From assembly GCA_013398015.1 (NCBI GenBank), contig VZRR01002172.1, positions 266,147 to 330,146 on the forward strand: a stretch of DNA of 64,000 bases, read 5' to 3'. Each line of letters begins with the position of its first letter. Position 1 is the stretch's first letter. Source of the DNA: Oreocharis arfaki (lineage: Eukaryota; Chordata; Aves; Passeriformes; Paramythiidae). Both the position numbers and the translations under genes were made by a program. Positions 25,201 to 36,272 of the stretch are shown piece after piece. The notes beneath the pieces were generated by a model. The model had not been told where the DNA came from. It ran no database searches and saw only the letters and a program-made list of their open reading frames with translations.

Positions 25201-26799
25201 TGAGTTCACTGAGCAGTGAAGAAATTCTAAATTGTTGTAATAAAAATGTTTATTTTTGACTAAACCAAGATGAATAATAGGTAGTCTTGCTGACAGTAAC
25301 ATTGCATTTGTTTTCTGCAAGGGGAGAAGAAAAAAGAAATTGATCTCTTGCTAGCACACTATAAAATATTTGCACATATACCTTAAATGCCTATATAACG
25401 TTTGTAAAGAAGTGAGAAGAGAGACATTTGGTTTTATTGTTTTCTGAACACAATCATAAAAAAGAAAACACGAAATCAAAGTAAGAAGTGGAAAATCCGA
25501 AGAAGTAAAATTTTGAAAAACTGTGCTTTAGATTTAGACACATTTCAGCCCAATCAGAAGCTCACCAAGATTAAAGAAAAACAGCATTGAAAGAACTAGA
25601 TCAATGTCTTAAAATTCAAGAATCACTGGAAGTGTACACAGTTGTTTTATCTTTACACTTAAATATTATTTCCCTAGTCTTCTGAAGTGCATTTAAATTG
25701 AGGAGACAGGTCAAACTAGTACATAATATTAAAATTATCAAAACCAGCCAATAGATTATTAATGTGAAGAGTCACATTATAAAGGTTAGTCTTTTACATT
25801 GAATTTTCATGCCTTATATAATAGTGAAATATTATTAATACTGACATACACAGAAATTTCAAAACAGATCCTTATCAGAGGCTGATAATAAAATGGCAAT
25901 CTACATGACATACTCAGCTGGATACTCCACTGCAGTTTTGTGGACTTATTCTTGAAAGCCAGGTTATTCATGTCATTAGCAAAGTGTATCTTTAATTCTC
26001 AAACTTGCCAGCAAACTTTGAGCACAATTGTGGAGACGGGCATTGAATTCAATTCACGCAGGATCTACACAAAACATCCATTACAAGAGTTTGAAGATTT
26101 GCATATTGCATATTTAGAGATGCAAACAAAAAAATCCATAAGGAAGAAACCACACTTCATTGTCAAAAAAAATCTTGTGTTAACTTTATGATGCCAAATC
26201 CTACCATCAAACGAATGAGCTCTTCTGCAAGTACAGTTTTTCACTGAGCAAAGAGCTGGCATATGCAACCACTCAAGAGTCTTCAGGAGTGAGGCTGAAT
26301 TCCACAAACACCAGATGATTTTTCAGAACTAAAATTTTGTAAGGATTGCACACTGACTACCTTACAGACCCTGAGCAATCTCTGTATTAAATGGTAACAG
26401 AGTGCATAGGAGCTTTATTTCTGGTCCTACAGCTCAGAATTAATCTCTCAAATTCTTGCATAGGGTGAAGGAAGTATACAACCTATTGCTCCAATATAAA
26501 CTCATTTTGGAGACAAAGCCTCAGAGGAACAGGAAATTATTCACAAAATCAACGAAAGTGTAATACCGTACACATGGGAAATGTGTTGAAAAGCAAACAG
26601 ATATATCCTCATCTGCAAAAACTAAAACATCTTGAAATTTTGTCTCCTTACTGGATTTATATACCAGAATAACCAGCTGCTGCACTGTTATTTCCAGAGA
26701 TATGCGGTAACCTAGGCTGCATGTCAGTCTCTTATTCACTTATTTATTTACTTAAGGAATCCCAAAGAAATTCCAGATTTCATAAAAGACACAGTATGA

Positions 26800-26905
26800 C
26801 CTTGAGGTGCAATGGTCAGCCAGAGCACAGGTCCATGTGCTGGGATTCTGTTCTGAGCCCTCCCTCACACACAGAACTTCATACAAGTCATCATGCCTGA
26901 ATTAT
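26800..26905 (+). mobile_element. Possible MIR-like SINE fragment
   Basis: GCAATGGTCAGCCAGAGCAC, GCTGGGATTCTGTTCTGAGC and ACTTCATACAAGTCATC follow the order of the MIR blocks 'agtggttagagcac', 'gggattctattcccagc' and 'tgggcaagtca'. Similarity is weak and judged by eye. Confidence 0.35.
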
Positions 26906-28331
26906 AACACAGAACAAAGGTTCTTAATTGGAACATGCTAAGCAGTATGGTCATCTTGATTATTATTATGGGATGTTAAACTTCTAATACAATCCCTTGC
27001 TTTTTCATAAACTAGTTAAGCATCAAGGCACTGGACTTTTATGAGGCACCTTGATGGCATATATTGATTTGTGTATCTATAAACCACTAGTTATTCCACA
27101 TTTCTCTATGTAGTTATTGCTTTTCTTGACATAGTTACAAAGTAGGTAATTTCATACAGAAAGCAAATAAAGCCTTGAGTTACATGTGATGCACCACTCT
27201 GAAAGAAAGTAGCTATGCAGTTCCAACTAGACTGCAGCATGGCATTAATATTGATAGAGACAAGAACAACACACCAGTGCTGTGAAGTTCTCTGTTTCTC
27301 TAAATCATAGGACATTCACTTCGGAAAAATAAAGACATCACACACGACGACAGTATCTGAAATAACTTTGTCTAGCAATTGCCACTAACTAATTTACGGT
27401 TTTCAGGAGAGATGCTTGTTACCATTTAATCTTAAGATAGAGTTTTATTTTGCTTCTCTGTTGTAAAAAGCTGAATATGCTCCAAGCACCTGCACTGGGG
27501 CAGGAAAAAAGCCCTCAAGCAACAGGTTTCATTTTATTCATATAGCAATGTAACAGGACAGGCTGCTTTTTATCCATAAAATTGTGAAAGCTGCATACTT
27601 TTATCAAGTTGATATCAGAATCTCATCTTTCAGGTATTTTCAGTTCAACAATAACTGAAAGCTTTACCCAGCAAAAATCTCAAAATCAGTAATACAAAAA
27701 GTATGTAATAGACCTTTGGGTGCAGATTTTCAGCCAACATTTCATCGCAGCTTCATGAACTTATACTGGTGATAAAAGTTGTGTAAAGCTTCAGTTTCTA
27801 GCACTCCACGATGCTTTAACTACCCCATGAAAATTAATTTCAAAAAGCAATACATAACCCATTTCAAACTAGCACAAAATTCATTTAGTGCTATTGCAAT
27901 ACAGTAAGGTGGAATTGTTTCTAAACGAACTCACATGCGACAGATGTGTCAATCTGCTGATACAAGAACACATAAAATCACACTTAGGGTTCTGTAGCAG
28001 ACTTCAAGTATAATGAGGACAGGACATGTATTAATTCCCTGCACTTATCAGAGATGCAACGAAAAGGCTTTAGGAGTGCTGGAGTGTGCGTAACAGGTGA
28101 TAGGCAAGTCAAAAAGCCTTAGAATACTTCTCCCAGTTTTGACGTTATGAAGTTAGACATAACTGAGCCATTAGGTTTCCCTTTATGTTTTATGTACTAC
28201 CTTCTAAATAAGCAAATGCTGCTTAAAGGATAAACTCCAGTACATTTTAAGCTTTTAACAGAGTAGAGATGGAATCTTGCTTCTTACTGAAAGTAAACAG
28301 GAATTTCAAATCATACAATCACTTGTTTTGA

Positions 28332-28365
28332 TTTTTTACAATTTACAATTTTTTACAATTTACAA
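28332..28365. repeat. 17-bp tandem duplication
   Basis: Two perfect adjacent copies of TTTTTTACAATTTACAA (28332-28348 and 28349-28365) lie directly beside the CR1 fragment that follows. They might reflect a duplicated insertion site or slippage. Confidence 0.85.
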
Positions 28366-28382
28366 TCAATTAGCCCCTAAGT

Positions 28383-28497
28383 TCACTGAGTCCAACCATT
28401 AACCCAGCACTGCCAAACCCACCACTAAACCATATCCCCAGGTACCCATCTTCTAAATACCTCCAGGATGGTGACTCAACTACTTGCCTGGGTAAAC
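28383..28497 (-). mobile_element. CR1 LINE fragment, antisense
   Basis: Read on the plus strand this is the reverse complement of a CR1 3' region. It shows CACTGAGTCCAACCATTAAC, CCAGCACTGCCAAACCCACC, ACTAAACCATATCCCCAGGT and CCTCCAGGATGGTGACTCAA in the expected order. The terminal repeat and most of the 5' part are missing. The element lies in the same orientation as NELL1. Confidence 0.88.
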
Positions 28498-29877
28498 ATC
28501 ATCATATTGTAGAGAAAATACATGAATCTGACAAAAAACCCACCTCTGGTTGTAACTACCTCAAGAAAGTCAGTGAGTGCTAACTGACATTCTCAGAAAT
28601 GGATGTCGAAAAACTTAATTTTAGGTATTTCGGCATCTAAATTACCTAAATGGTTTATTCTCTCAGAGGGCTGAAAATCTAACTTCCCCCAATGGATTTA
28701 ACTAAGATAAATGGGTTCTCAGAACTTTAAAAAAAAATTTTAAAAGAGAAAAAAATCAATACAAGTAAGCCTAATTCTTTATGTCACTCCCGTGTACAAG
28801 TCTTCAGTTAACTCCTTTAGCCTCACAAAAATACTACAGAACTTTAACACGGAAGGAAGCGATCAAATTGCTTTACTCCTCAAGATGTGCGAATTCAGCA
28901 TCATACATATATTCTCAACTCACAGAATCAATTTTTATTTGAAAGCAGAAATAGAAACTAGTGCATCATCATTTCCTAGGGCATCTATATTTTTCCCTGG
29001 AGATATTCTACCACAATAGTGATCACAATAGGCCATACTTGTCTTATGAGATCTGACAAGATCACAACCTGAGCTCCTTTGGATGCAACTATACCTTCTT
29101 GTATCAGCAAAACAGCGCACAGTGCGAAGATCCCGCTGTGAAGACAAAGGATGAATCAAAAAGACTTTATGTACCATACATTGTACAGGCTTTCACAACT
29201 AACTTACCAAAGGATAATCACAGTACAACAAAAAAAGGGAATTTGAATACAGCATTTTACAAGAGAACTGATGATGATGCAAGAAAGGAGTATTTTCTCC
29301 AAGAAACTTAAAACATAATTTTGGGGATAAAGAGGCACTAAGTTGAAGTACCTAAAATCATCAAACAACACCTAAAGCACTCCAGAAATACACTGGAGAT
29401 TCAGAGCAGGAGCCCCCAGGGCATAAAGTCACATTCTCCCTTCTCTGTGCTACTGACTCAGAGAGTGCTACGTGAAATCTCTCTGCTAAGAGAGGACAGG
29501 GTGAGAAACTGGGGCTAAATGACCACAAGTCACAAAGGAAGCATTAAATTCCAGGAGAAGTGCTGCAGTGGTTGACCCTGCAGCAGGAGTGACTGATGAG
29601 CGAAATAGCCCTAAAGCGGTGGAAGTCCGCTGGTGGGACAGCTCAGAGGTCATCAGACCTCGCTGCATTATGTTAATCCTTTTCAGTTAGTCAGCACATC
29701 CCTTTCACCCCTCACAACCCTTTGTTCCAGTAAGTTCTCCCATCCTCAACAGCCCATTGGATTCGGGTTCCCCTGTTCCACCCCTTGCCTCTTCCATTGG
29801 TTACACTTATGTCATTCTACCCTCTCTCCACCCTTATGCCCTCAGTTCATTGGTCCCTGATCCTTTCTCCTCCCCCA

Positions 29878-29948
29878 TTTATAAGCCTAGACACTGAATT
29901 GTTCTGGGTCCTTCGTTCCTGGTCCCTTCGCAGTGTGGCTGTAATAAA
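29878..29948 (+). promoter_or_regulatory. LTR core promoter and poly(A) signal (TATA 29878-29885; AATAAA 29943-29948)
   Basis: TTTATAAG is followed 57 bases later by AATAAA within the diverged LTR, the usual spacing for a compact R region. The signals face the plus strand, so any activity would be antisense to NELL1. Confidence 0.5.
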
Positions 29949-30020
29949 CCCTCCCATGGAACACCATATGAAGGATCCCTCCTGCCTCTTTGTCTCCATT
30001 GATGCTAGAGAGCTATCGTG

Positions 30021-30024
<4 letters not shown>

Positions 30025-30075
<51 letters not shown>
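30025..30075. repeat. (TG)n microsatellite
   Basis: About 25 uninterrupted TG units expand within the U5-like part of the LTR. The array removes stop codons on both strands, which is why a 190-codon open frame spans it; that frame shows only low-complexity Val/Cys repeats and is not a gene. Confidence 0.97.
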
Positions 30076-30076
<1 letters not shown>

Positions 30077-30917
30077 TCAGCGTGCCTCTACCTGCATGGG
30101 TGCATGTGAGAGTGCAATGCTGCACCAACGGAGTGGCTAAGGGTTGCTTCTCGGGAAGGATGCTGTGCTCTTTCCACCGACTCCACCACAGCATCAGAGG
30201 AGGGTTAGAACGTTTCTCCAGAAAATGTGACATAAGTCAAATAAGAGAGAATATGAGAAATGAGAATCAAGTAAGGGTGAACTTGGAAAGAAAAATGTTC
30301 ACGTTCATAAGAAACAACTTCCACAAAACACATGTACCTATCTATATCACATGGTAATGTACTGCTTGAAATTTAATTCCAGCATGTATTCCAGGGAAGA
30401 AAAGCAGCATTACACAGAGCATTCTAGTTCAGAAAAGGGAGCAATGATTCTATTAGCTAAACTGAGCACAGATCTTCCTGCAGAACACGCTGAAAGGAGA
30501 AAGCACAATCTATGGGTGAGAACATCTGGCACAATTCCGAATTCTACCCCTCTCTCTTGTTAACTTTCTATATGACTTGGTGACTGAGATACTTCTGTAA
30601 AGAAATAGTCAGAAAGATGTAATGTCACTGAAAAGCTCATCTAATACAATGAAATTGTTTACCAACAGACAAGAATGGGAAAGAGACTGGATTTGCAGTA
30701 TTTGAACCATTCAAAACAAAAGAGAAACCTGACTTTTTTTACTGTTGGGTGACAGGTAAACATTATGACATGCTGGAGGCACCTCTGACATTTCAGGGCT
30801 ACCTTGCATGTACAAGCACTATCAAATAATCAAGAGACACTCTGAAAAGGCTTGCTCATAATCACAAAGAAAGAATGGCTGAAACAAATCTGATAAAAGC
30901 CCATTAGAAAAGTCATA

Positions 30918-30945
30918 GATGCTTAACTGTCACAGGTTAAGCATC
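30918..30945. repeat. Perfect 10-bp inverted repeat with 8-nt loop
   Basis: The arms GATGCTTAAC (30918-30927) and GTTAAGCATC (30936-30945) are exact reverse complements around the loop TGTCACAG. Function is unknown. Confidence 0.7.
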
Positions 30946-31051
30946 AGACAGACAATCACTGTAAAAATTATTTGGAGGAAGGTGTCAGGAGGTACATGCC
31001 CAGACATTACCTTCACAGAATTTCAAGAAATGAAAAGATCAAACTAATTAA

Positions 31052-31342
31052 ACACAGAATCACAGAACATGTTGTGTTGGAAGAGATCCACAAGGATCAT
31101 CAAGCCCAACTCCTGGCCCTGCATAGCACCATTTCCAAGAATCACACCATGTGCTTGAGAGTGTTTTCCAAATGCTTCCTGAACTCTGCCAGGCTTGGGA
31201 CAGTGACCGCTTCCCTGGGCAGCCTGTTCCAGTGCCCAACCACTCTCTAGGGGAAGAGCCTTTTTTCAACATCTAACCTAAACCTTCCCGGACAAAACTT
31301 CAGGCCATTCCCTCAGGTCCTGTCATTTGTCACCAGAGAGAA
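31052..31342 (-). mobile_element. CR1 LINE 3' fragment, antisense, with intact 3' terminus
   Basis: On the plus strand it begins ACAGAATCACAGAACATG, the reverse complement of the CR1 3' terminal repeat. It continues through AGGATCATCAAGCCCAACTC, TCCCTGGGCAGCCTGTTCCA and CCTAAACCTTCCCGGACAAA to TTGTCACCAGAGAG. The copy of about 290 bases is 5' truncated but keeps its 3' end, the usual result of CR1 target-primed reverse transcription. It lies in the same orientation as NELL1. The open frames here derive from the repeat. Confidence 0.93.
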
Positions 31343-33957
31343 AAATGAAGACCTACTTTACATATCAAATAACATTCATGCGCTAGATACTGTACCTAAC
31401 CCCTGCAAAGCCATTTCGTGTCTTCACTGACTGTTTCCTAGAACACCCCTATTCAGAGAAAAAAAGACAAGGTTCCTGGGTCCCCTGCCTGCTCCTGCCC
31501 CACAGTCAGGGGAAAGGAGAAAAGTGATGTAAGTATGGCTTGCATATAATTTTGATAAAGACTATGATTTCAATCCTTTTAACATCTTCCATTTGGGGGC
31601 TCAAACTCAATTACAATCATTAACAACCGGTGTCTCGTGTGTCACTTCTTTGACATATGACAAATGTGTGCGAGTACCAGCAAATACTGTCTCAGTAAAA
31701 GAATACATCTTTCCATCAGATCCCTGAGCTACACTGCACAAGTGCTGAAATCAGCACTAAATTAGCATTAGAGTAATTGAGTAACTTTTCCCATAGAAGA
31801 CTATGGAGCTTTTAGCTTCAACTATTCCTCAGAAAACCTGAACACAGACAGAGCCTGCAGCATCATGGTGATAAATTCCCTGGAGGAAATCTCCTGCCAT
31901 AAGCTCCCATGCATACAGATGGGATGGATGTCAGCTAGGAGCCCTCAATCTAATCTCCATCTTGCAGCAACAGAAGCAGGATCCTAATGCATAACAGTCA
32001 CAAGAACTCCAATGCCACAGAAAGAGATAATTCAATTAATATGTTAAAAATTATTAGTAATTTGAATAGTTAAATATTAATAGTGTAATTTGGAAGGAGA
32101 AAAAAGGATTTCTTCTAATTTGACCCTGCATCCTAGGTGACAGCACGAAAAAGATGTCAGGTGAATAAAATTAGTGTAACAAAACAATTGCCTGGAACCA
32201 CAAATTGAATTTCAATGGGATACCTCATGCTGCTGCAACCCAAGGAAGTCATCTTGTGAGGCACACCTTGATGGATTCACATGCAGTTCAGAAAATTAAG
32301 AGGATAGAAATGCATTTCAAATATTTATTAAGAGGCAAGATAAGGTCAACCAGGAAAAATCTTAGAGCTGAAAAATTATACATATGCAGTATTGTTTCTT
32401 TTAACTCTGCTGTAATAAGAAGAAAGTAATCTTTTTTCAGCCAGAAAAAAGCTTTTCTAATTGACAGGGCATCCTAAAAAGTATTCACACTGGGAAAGAT
32501 GAAGGACATGTCACAAGTCTTGTCACTGGTGACCATACTAACACTGGCAAAACTGCTGTATTTTCCAAGAGCTTCTGGAAAGCAGCCACACAGAACAGAA
32601 AAAAACTTCAGCACCGTTAACCCTGTGAGAGGCCTGAATTACAATGCATAGTTCCTATCTCTACTCATAATTGAAAGTAAGAATTCCAGCAAGGATTGCA
32701 TGGGCCTTTGGAAACAGCCCAGCACAGTTCAGCAGATCCCTGCTGGAGGAATGACAATGAGGGCATACAAGGAGAAAATAAACTTTGGGAGATCCCTCCT
32801 CTCCTTTTCACCAAAAACTGTGAATAAATAACTATGGCATAAAACTGAGAAAATGTGTCTCACAAACGGAGTGTGTTTAACACGGAGAGATGACATCTTG
32901 AGACAAGCCTGTAGCAGCCTGTGGTGAAGACTTCTAAACTTGAGTGTTTCCCAAAAACTTCAGTAGCTCCTGTGAGGAAGTGACACATTTGGACTGGGTG
33001 AACCAATCACTACCTCTAGACCCAAAGTAATTTCTATCTTTTGTTTCTAACATAAAGAACAGCGACAATCTTAGCTTGTGATCCTATTTTTCATTCTTTT
33101 GCTGAACAATTAATAGGGAAGGTTAATATTTTAGGCTTATTCTCTATGAAATACTTACTTTGCATTATTACAGCCTGTGACATAGTGTTTTAAGGTTTTC
33201 AAAACCCTTTGAAAGGGAAACACTTATTATTCTGTGATGCTCACTGAGTGCCATTTCTTGCCTGAGAAAGCACAATGTAGGTTGTAGCATAATAGTAATG
33301 ATAACAATTATTATTGGTGTTTTTTATTTTATTTGATTTTACATCAAGAGATGGTCATTAAGTACAGCAGGATTATTACCTCATCTTGGACAGGCATTTC
33401 TCATTTTCTGTGTAGGTTGGAAGGGATCACCACATCTTAGATCAGTGCTGGTATGATAACCACAGGGCCAGGCTTACAAATACAACAGGATTAAAAGATG
33501 ATGAACAGCAAAAAAGGAAAAAAAAACCAAACATGAATGAGAATGGAAGGGTCTTGAATCACATGTACAAAGAAAGAGAACTCGTTCTTTAGATTTCTAT
33601 CAGTTGTACCCAGAAAGAGAAGGCAGCAAGGGAATAAGATACGAGCTAGTTTCACTTGCCATTAAGAAAAGATACAGGAGGACAAAGACATGGAACAATA
33701 CAATAGCATGCTAATGGCTTTAGATACTCTGGAAAAAGCAAACAAACAAAAAAACCCACTAAGGAGAAACAAATGTAACTCAGTTCTGGAAAAAATAAAT
33801 ATGACTTAATATTGAGGCTCAGAAAGAATAAACTCTGCTGAAAATGAATTGAGATTAGCTAGAGCATAATATTTAACAGTGTTTTCTGTAAAGCAAGTAA
33901 GTGTATGCTTCGTATTTTAAATAAATGCATTTAAAAAGCAAGAATGCATCTCTACAA

Positions 33958-33988
33958 GAAAAACTTTGTAATTCTTACAAAGTTTTTC
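33958..33988. repeat. Perfect 14-bp hairpin with 3-nt loop
   Basis: The arms GAAAAACTTTGTAA (33958-33971) and TTACAAAGTTTTTC (33975-33988) are exact complements around the loop TTC. The stem is too short for a typical pre-miRNA. It may be a small inverted duplication. Confidence 0.8.
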
Positions 33989-34454
33989 ATATTCTTTCCA
34001 GTTATTATAAAAGATGAGATAACTTTTAAATGGTGGAGGAGAACCAGGAGCATCATGGTTGCACCAGATCACAAATGTCAAGAAACTACAGAAAAAATGT
34101 CTATGTCATCATTATACGTCTGAAATTGATATTGCACTAAGTCTAAACTTTCCTGCCCTCCCACTGCAGTTGCACACAGTTTAAGGGTTGTAATTTGAAC
34201 ACTTACAGACAGGAAAGGAAGATTGAAAAAAAAAAGAGAGAGAGAAAAGTTCGCAAATATTTACTAGAGAAAAAAACCCTTGCAGTAACATTTTGTGTGC
34301 TATCTGTACTCTACTGTAAAATCAAGGTAACTGATTCACAAAAATATTAAGATACTCAACATACTCTTGAAATATCTTGAAGGATTCAAATGGAAACATC
34401 TAATTATTATTAGTGATGGTGCTGTTCAATACTCTCGAACTGTTATTGTCCTTT

Positions 34455-34674
34455 AACTGAGGGGAGATTTGGATTAGGTATTAGGAACAAATCCTTCCTT
34501 GTGAGCAAGGTGAGGCCCTGGCACAGGCAGACCAGAGAAGCTGTGGCTGCCCCATCCCTGGAAGCATCCAAGGCCAGGTTGAACAACCTGGTGTAGTGAA
34601 AGGTGTCCCTGCCCACAGTGGGGGGGTGGGACGAGATGATCTTTAAGGCCTTTTCCAACCCAAACTATTCTAAC
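34455..34674 (+). mobile_element. CR1 LINE 3'-end fragment
   Basis: The sense-oriented CR1 3' region shows GATTTGGATTAGGTATTAGG, GTGAGGCCCTGGCACAGGCA, AGAAGCTGTGGCTGCCCCAT, GTGTAGTGAAAGGTGTCCCT, a G-rich block, then GATGATCTTTAAGGCC and TTTTCCAACCCAAACTATTC. It is 5' truncated and antisense to NELL1. The minus-strand open frame over it is a shadow of the repeat. Confidence 0.93.
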
Positions 34675-35963
34675 ATTCCTTGTTGCATCTGATTGGTTTA
34701 AATCACAGCAAGTTCACCTAATCTAATTAGATTAGATACTTCGTAATAACCTGACTGCCTTTCCGGATACAATCCTACTTTTATAATCTCTAAAGCAATC
34801 ACATTTTTATATTAAGCTTAAAATATATAAGGACATTGAAAATAATATAACGTGGCCAATTGAAATTATACCAACAAATAGCATTTGAGGGATTTAAACA
34901 GATAGCAGCAATTATCCTCCTCTTTGTAGAGCATGAAAGTGATAAAAACGATTATTTCTTCACGATCACTATAATATTCATGTATCTACTTAACTTTCTT
35001 CCTTGGAAGGTCCAATTTGTTTTCTTTAGAATTGAATAAAAATATTTTAAAGATTATGATTATTCAGTACTTATGAGAAAATTAGTATCAGCCACGACAA
35101 AGGTATGTAAAATGAGTAAGAGAATGTAGAATACTCTTATCCAGTATTAATAAAAAAAGGCTCTCTTGCTTAGTGAAATTAAAGCGGAAAAAAATCAGGG
35201 TAGACAGATGGAAACAGTCATTTTACAGAATAGGTCTAACTGATAAAATACTTTAGGCAGTATTGAATTTAAGTCAAATAATATTCAAAATAGTAGCCCC
35301 CTAATGAACATGAATAGCACAAATCATCTTGCCAGCTAGAATTTAATTATGAAATTATTGATTCTTGTGGTTCAAGGCACAAAATGATCATTAGATGGAA
35401 CCAAGAAAAGGGATTCCTTCTATGATGTATTATCCTTGCAGGGAGGCCTGTGTTTTCTCTGAAACAACCAACTTTGCTGACAGAGAATAAATACAAGGTC
35501 AACTGCAGGTCAAGATGCCAGGTTCTAATAAAAAGGCAATTCATTTTATCTGAAATAAAAGAAACCCATGGACCTTGGGCAAGAGGGTATCCAGGACTGC
35601 TGTCTAGAACAATGGGCCCTCCAACTTACACCACTTAAATTATTTGTTGTTCATGAGCTCAGCTGATAAAAGACCAAGCTCACACTCGGTTTGGTCATGG
35701 GAAGGAGGAAGAATGGAAAGTTGCCCTTCCTGCCTTCACCTCAGCCAAGCTAAGGCAGTTCATGCAGGAGTGTAGGATGACTCAAAGTCATTCCAGCAGG
35801 TGTCACACAGGAGGAGACCGAGTTTGCACTCCATACTCGTCCTCCTTCTGTCTCTTCACTAACACAGAAAGGACCACGCAAATACAGACATCACTGAAGG
35901 CAAAAGGCTGGATACCTTCAACTACTGCATCTGCATTTTTCTTTATTGGAAGACTTGAGTAAA

Positions 35964-36272
35964 GGGATGCTCAGAGGGCTGGGGCACCTCTCCTGTGAAG
36001 ACAGGTTGAGCAAATTGGGGCTGTTCAGCCTGGAGAAGAGAAGGCCCTGGGGAGACCTTAGACTCCCTTCCAGTGCCTAAAGGGGCTACAAGAGAGCTGG
36101 AGAGGGACTCTGGACTAGGACATGGATTGACATGACACAGGGGGATGGCTTCAAGTTGAAAGAGGGCAGGTTCAGATTAGGTGCCAGAAAGAAATTCTTT
36201 CCTGTGAGGGTGGTGAGGGAGTGGAACAGGGTGTCCAGGTAAGGTGTGGATGCCCCATCCCTGGAAGTGTCC
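35964..36272 (+). mobile_element. CR1 LINE fragment lacking its 3' terminus
   Basis: CR1 blocks run in sense order from GGATGCTCAGAGGGCTGG through GGGCTGTTCAGCCTGGAGAA, CAGGTTCAGATTAGGTGCCA and CTTTCCTGTGAGGGTGGTGA to GATGCCCCATCCCTGGAAGT. The match then stops abruptly, before the 'ctagtggaaggtgtccctgcc' block and the terminal repeat that other copies in this window retain. A CR1 copy without its 3' end is unusual, because insertion starts from the 3' terminus; a later deletion is the simplest explanation. It is antisense to NELL1. Confidence 0.92.

Larger units (their letters stand above)
29561..30190 (+). mobile_element. Diverged ERV solo LTR, interrupted by a (TG)n expansion
   Basis: The block starts TGCTGCAGTGGTTGACCC and includes a U3-like pyrimidine-rich region with three inverted CCAAT boxes (ATTGG at 29756, 29796 and 29849). 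A TATA box (TTTATAAG, 29878-29885) and a poly(A) signal (AATAAA, 29943-29948) follow, which is the U3-R-U5 order of a retroviral LTR on the plus strand. It aligns by eye with the LTR at 40161-40696: similar first ~18 bases, and CCGCTGGTGGGACAGCTCAG versus GCGCTGGTGGGTCAACTCAG. About 50 bases of (TG)n lie in the U5-like part. The right end is set at CTCCACCACA. No target-site duplication was found, so the ends are approximate and the copy is old. No internal gag/pol/env sequence is present. Confidence 0.72.

Noticed and set aside
29785..30357. 190-codon plus-strand frame, the longest in the window
   Set aside because: It runs through an LTR and a (TG)n microsatellite that removes stops; the product is Val/Cys low complexity with no domain.
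30500..30640. Possible further MIR-like SINE
   Set aside because: Only a few scattered words match (AATTCCGAATTCTACC, ATATGACTTGG); too weak to call.
33416..33445. Short GTTGGAAGGGATCACC match to the antisense CR1 terminus
   Set aside because: It is under 30 bases with no flanking CR1 blocks, so chance is likely.
33958..33988. Hairpin as a microRNA precursor
   Set aside because: The 14-bp stem and 3-nt loop are far shorter than a Drosha/Dicer substrate.
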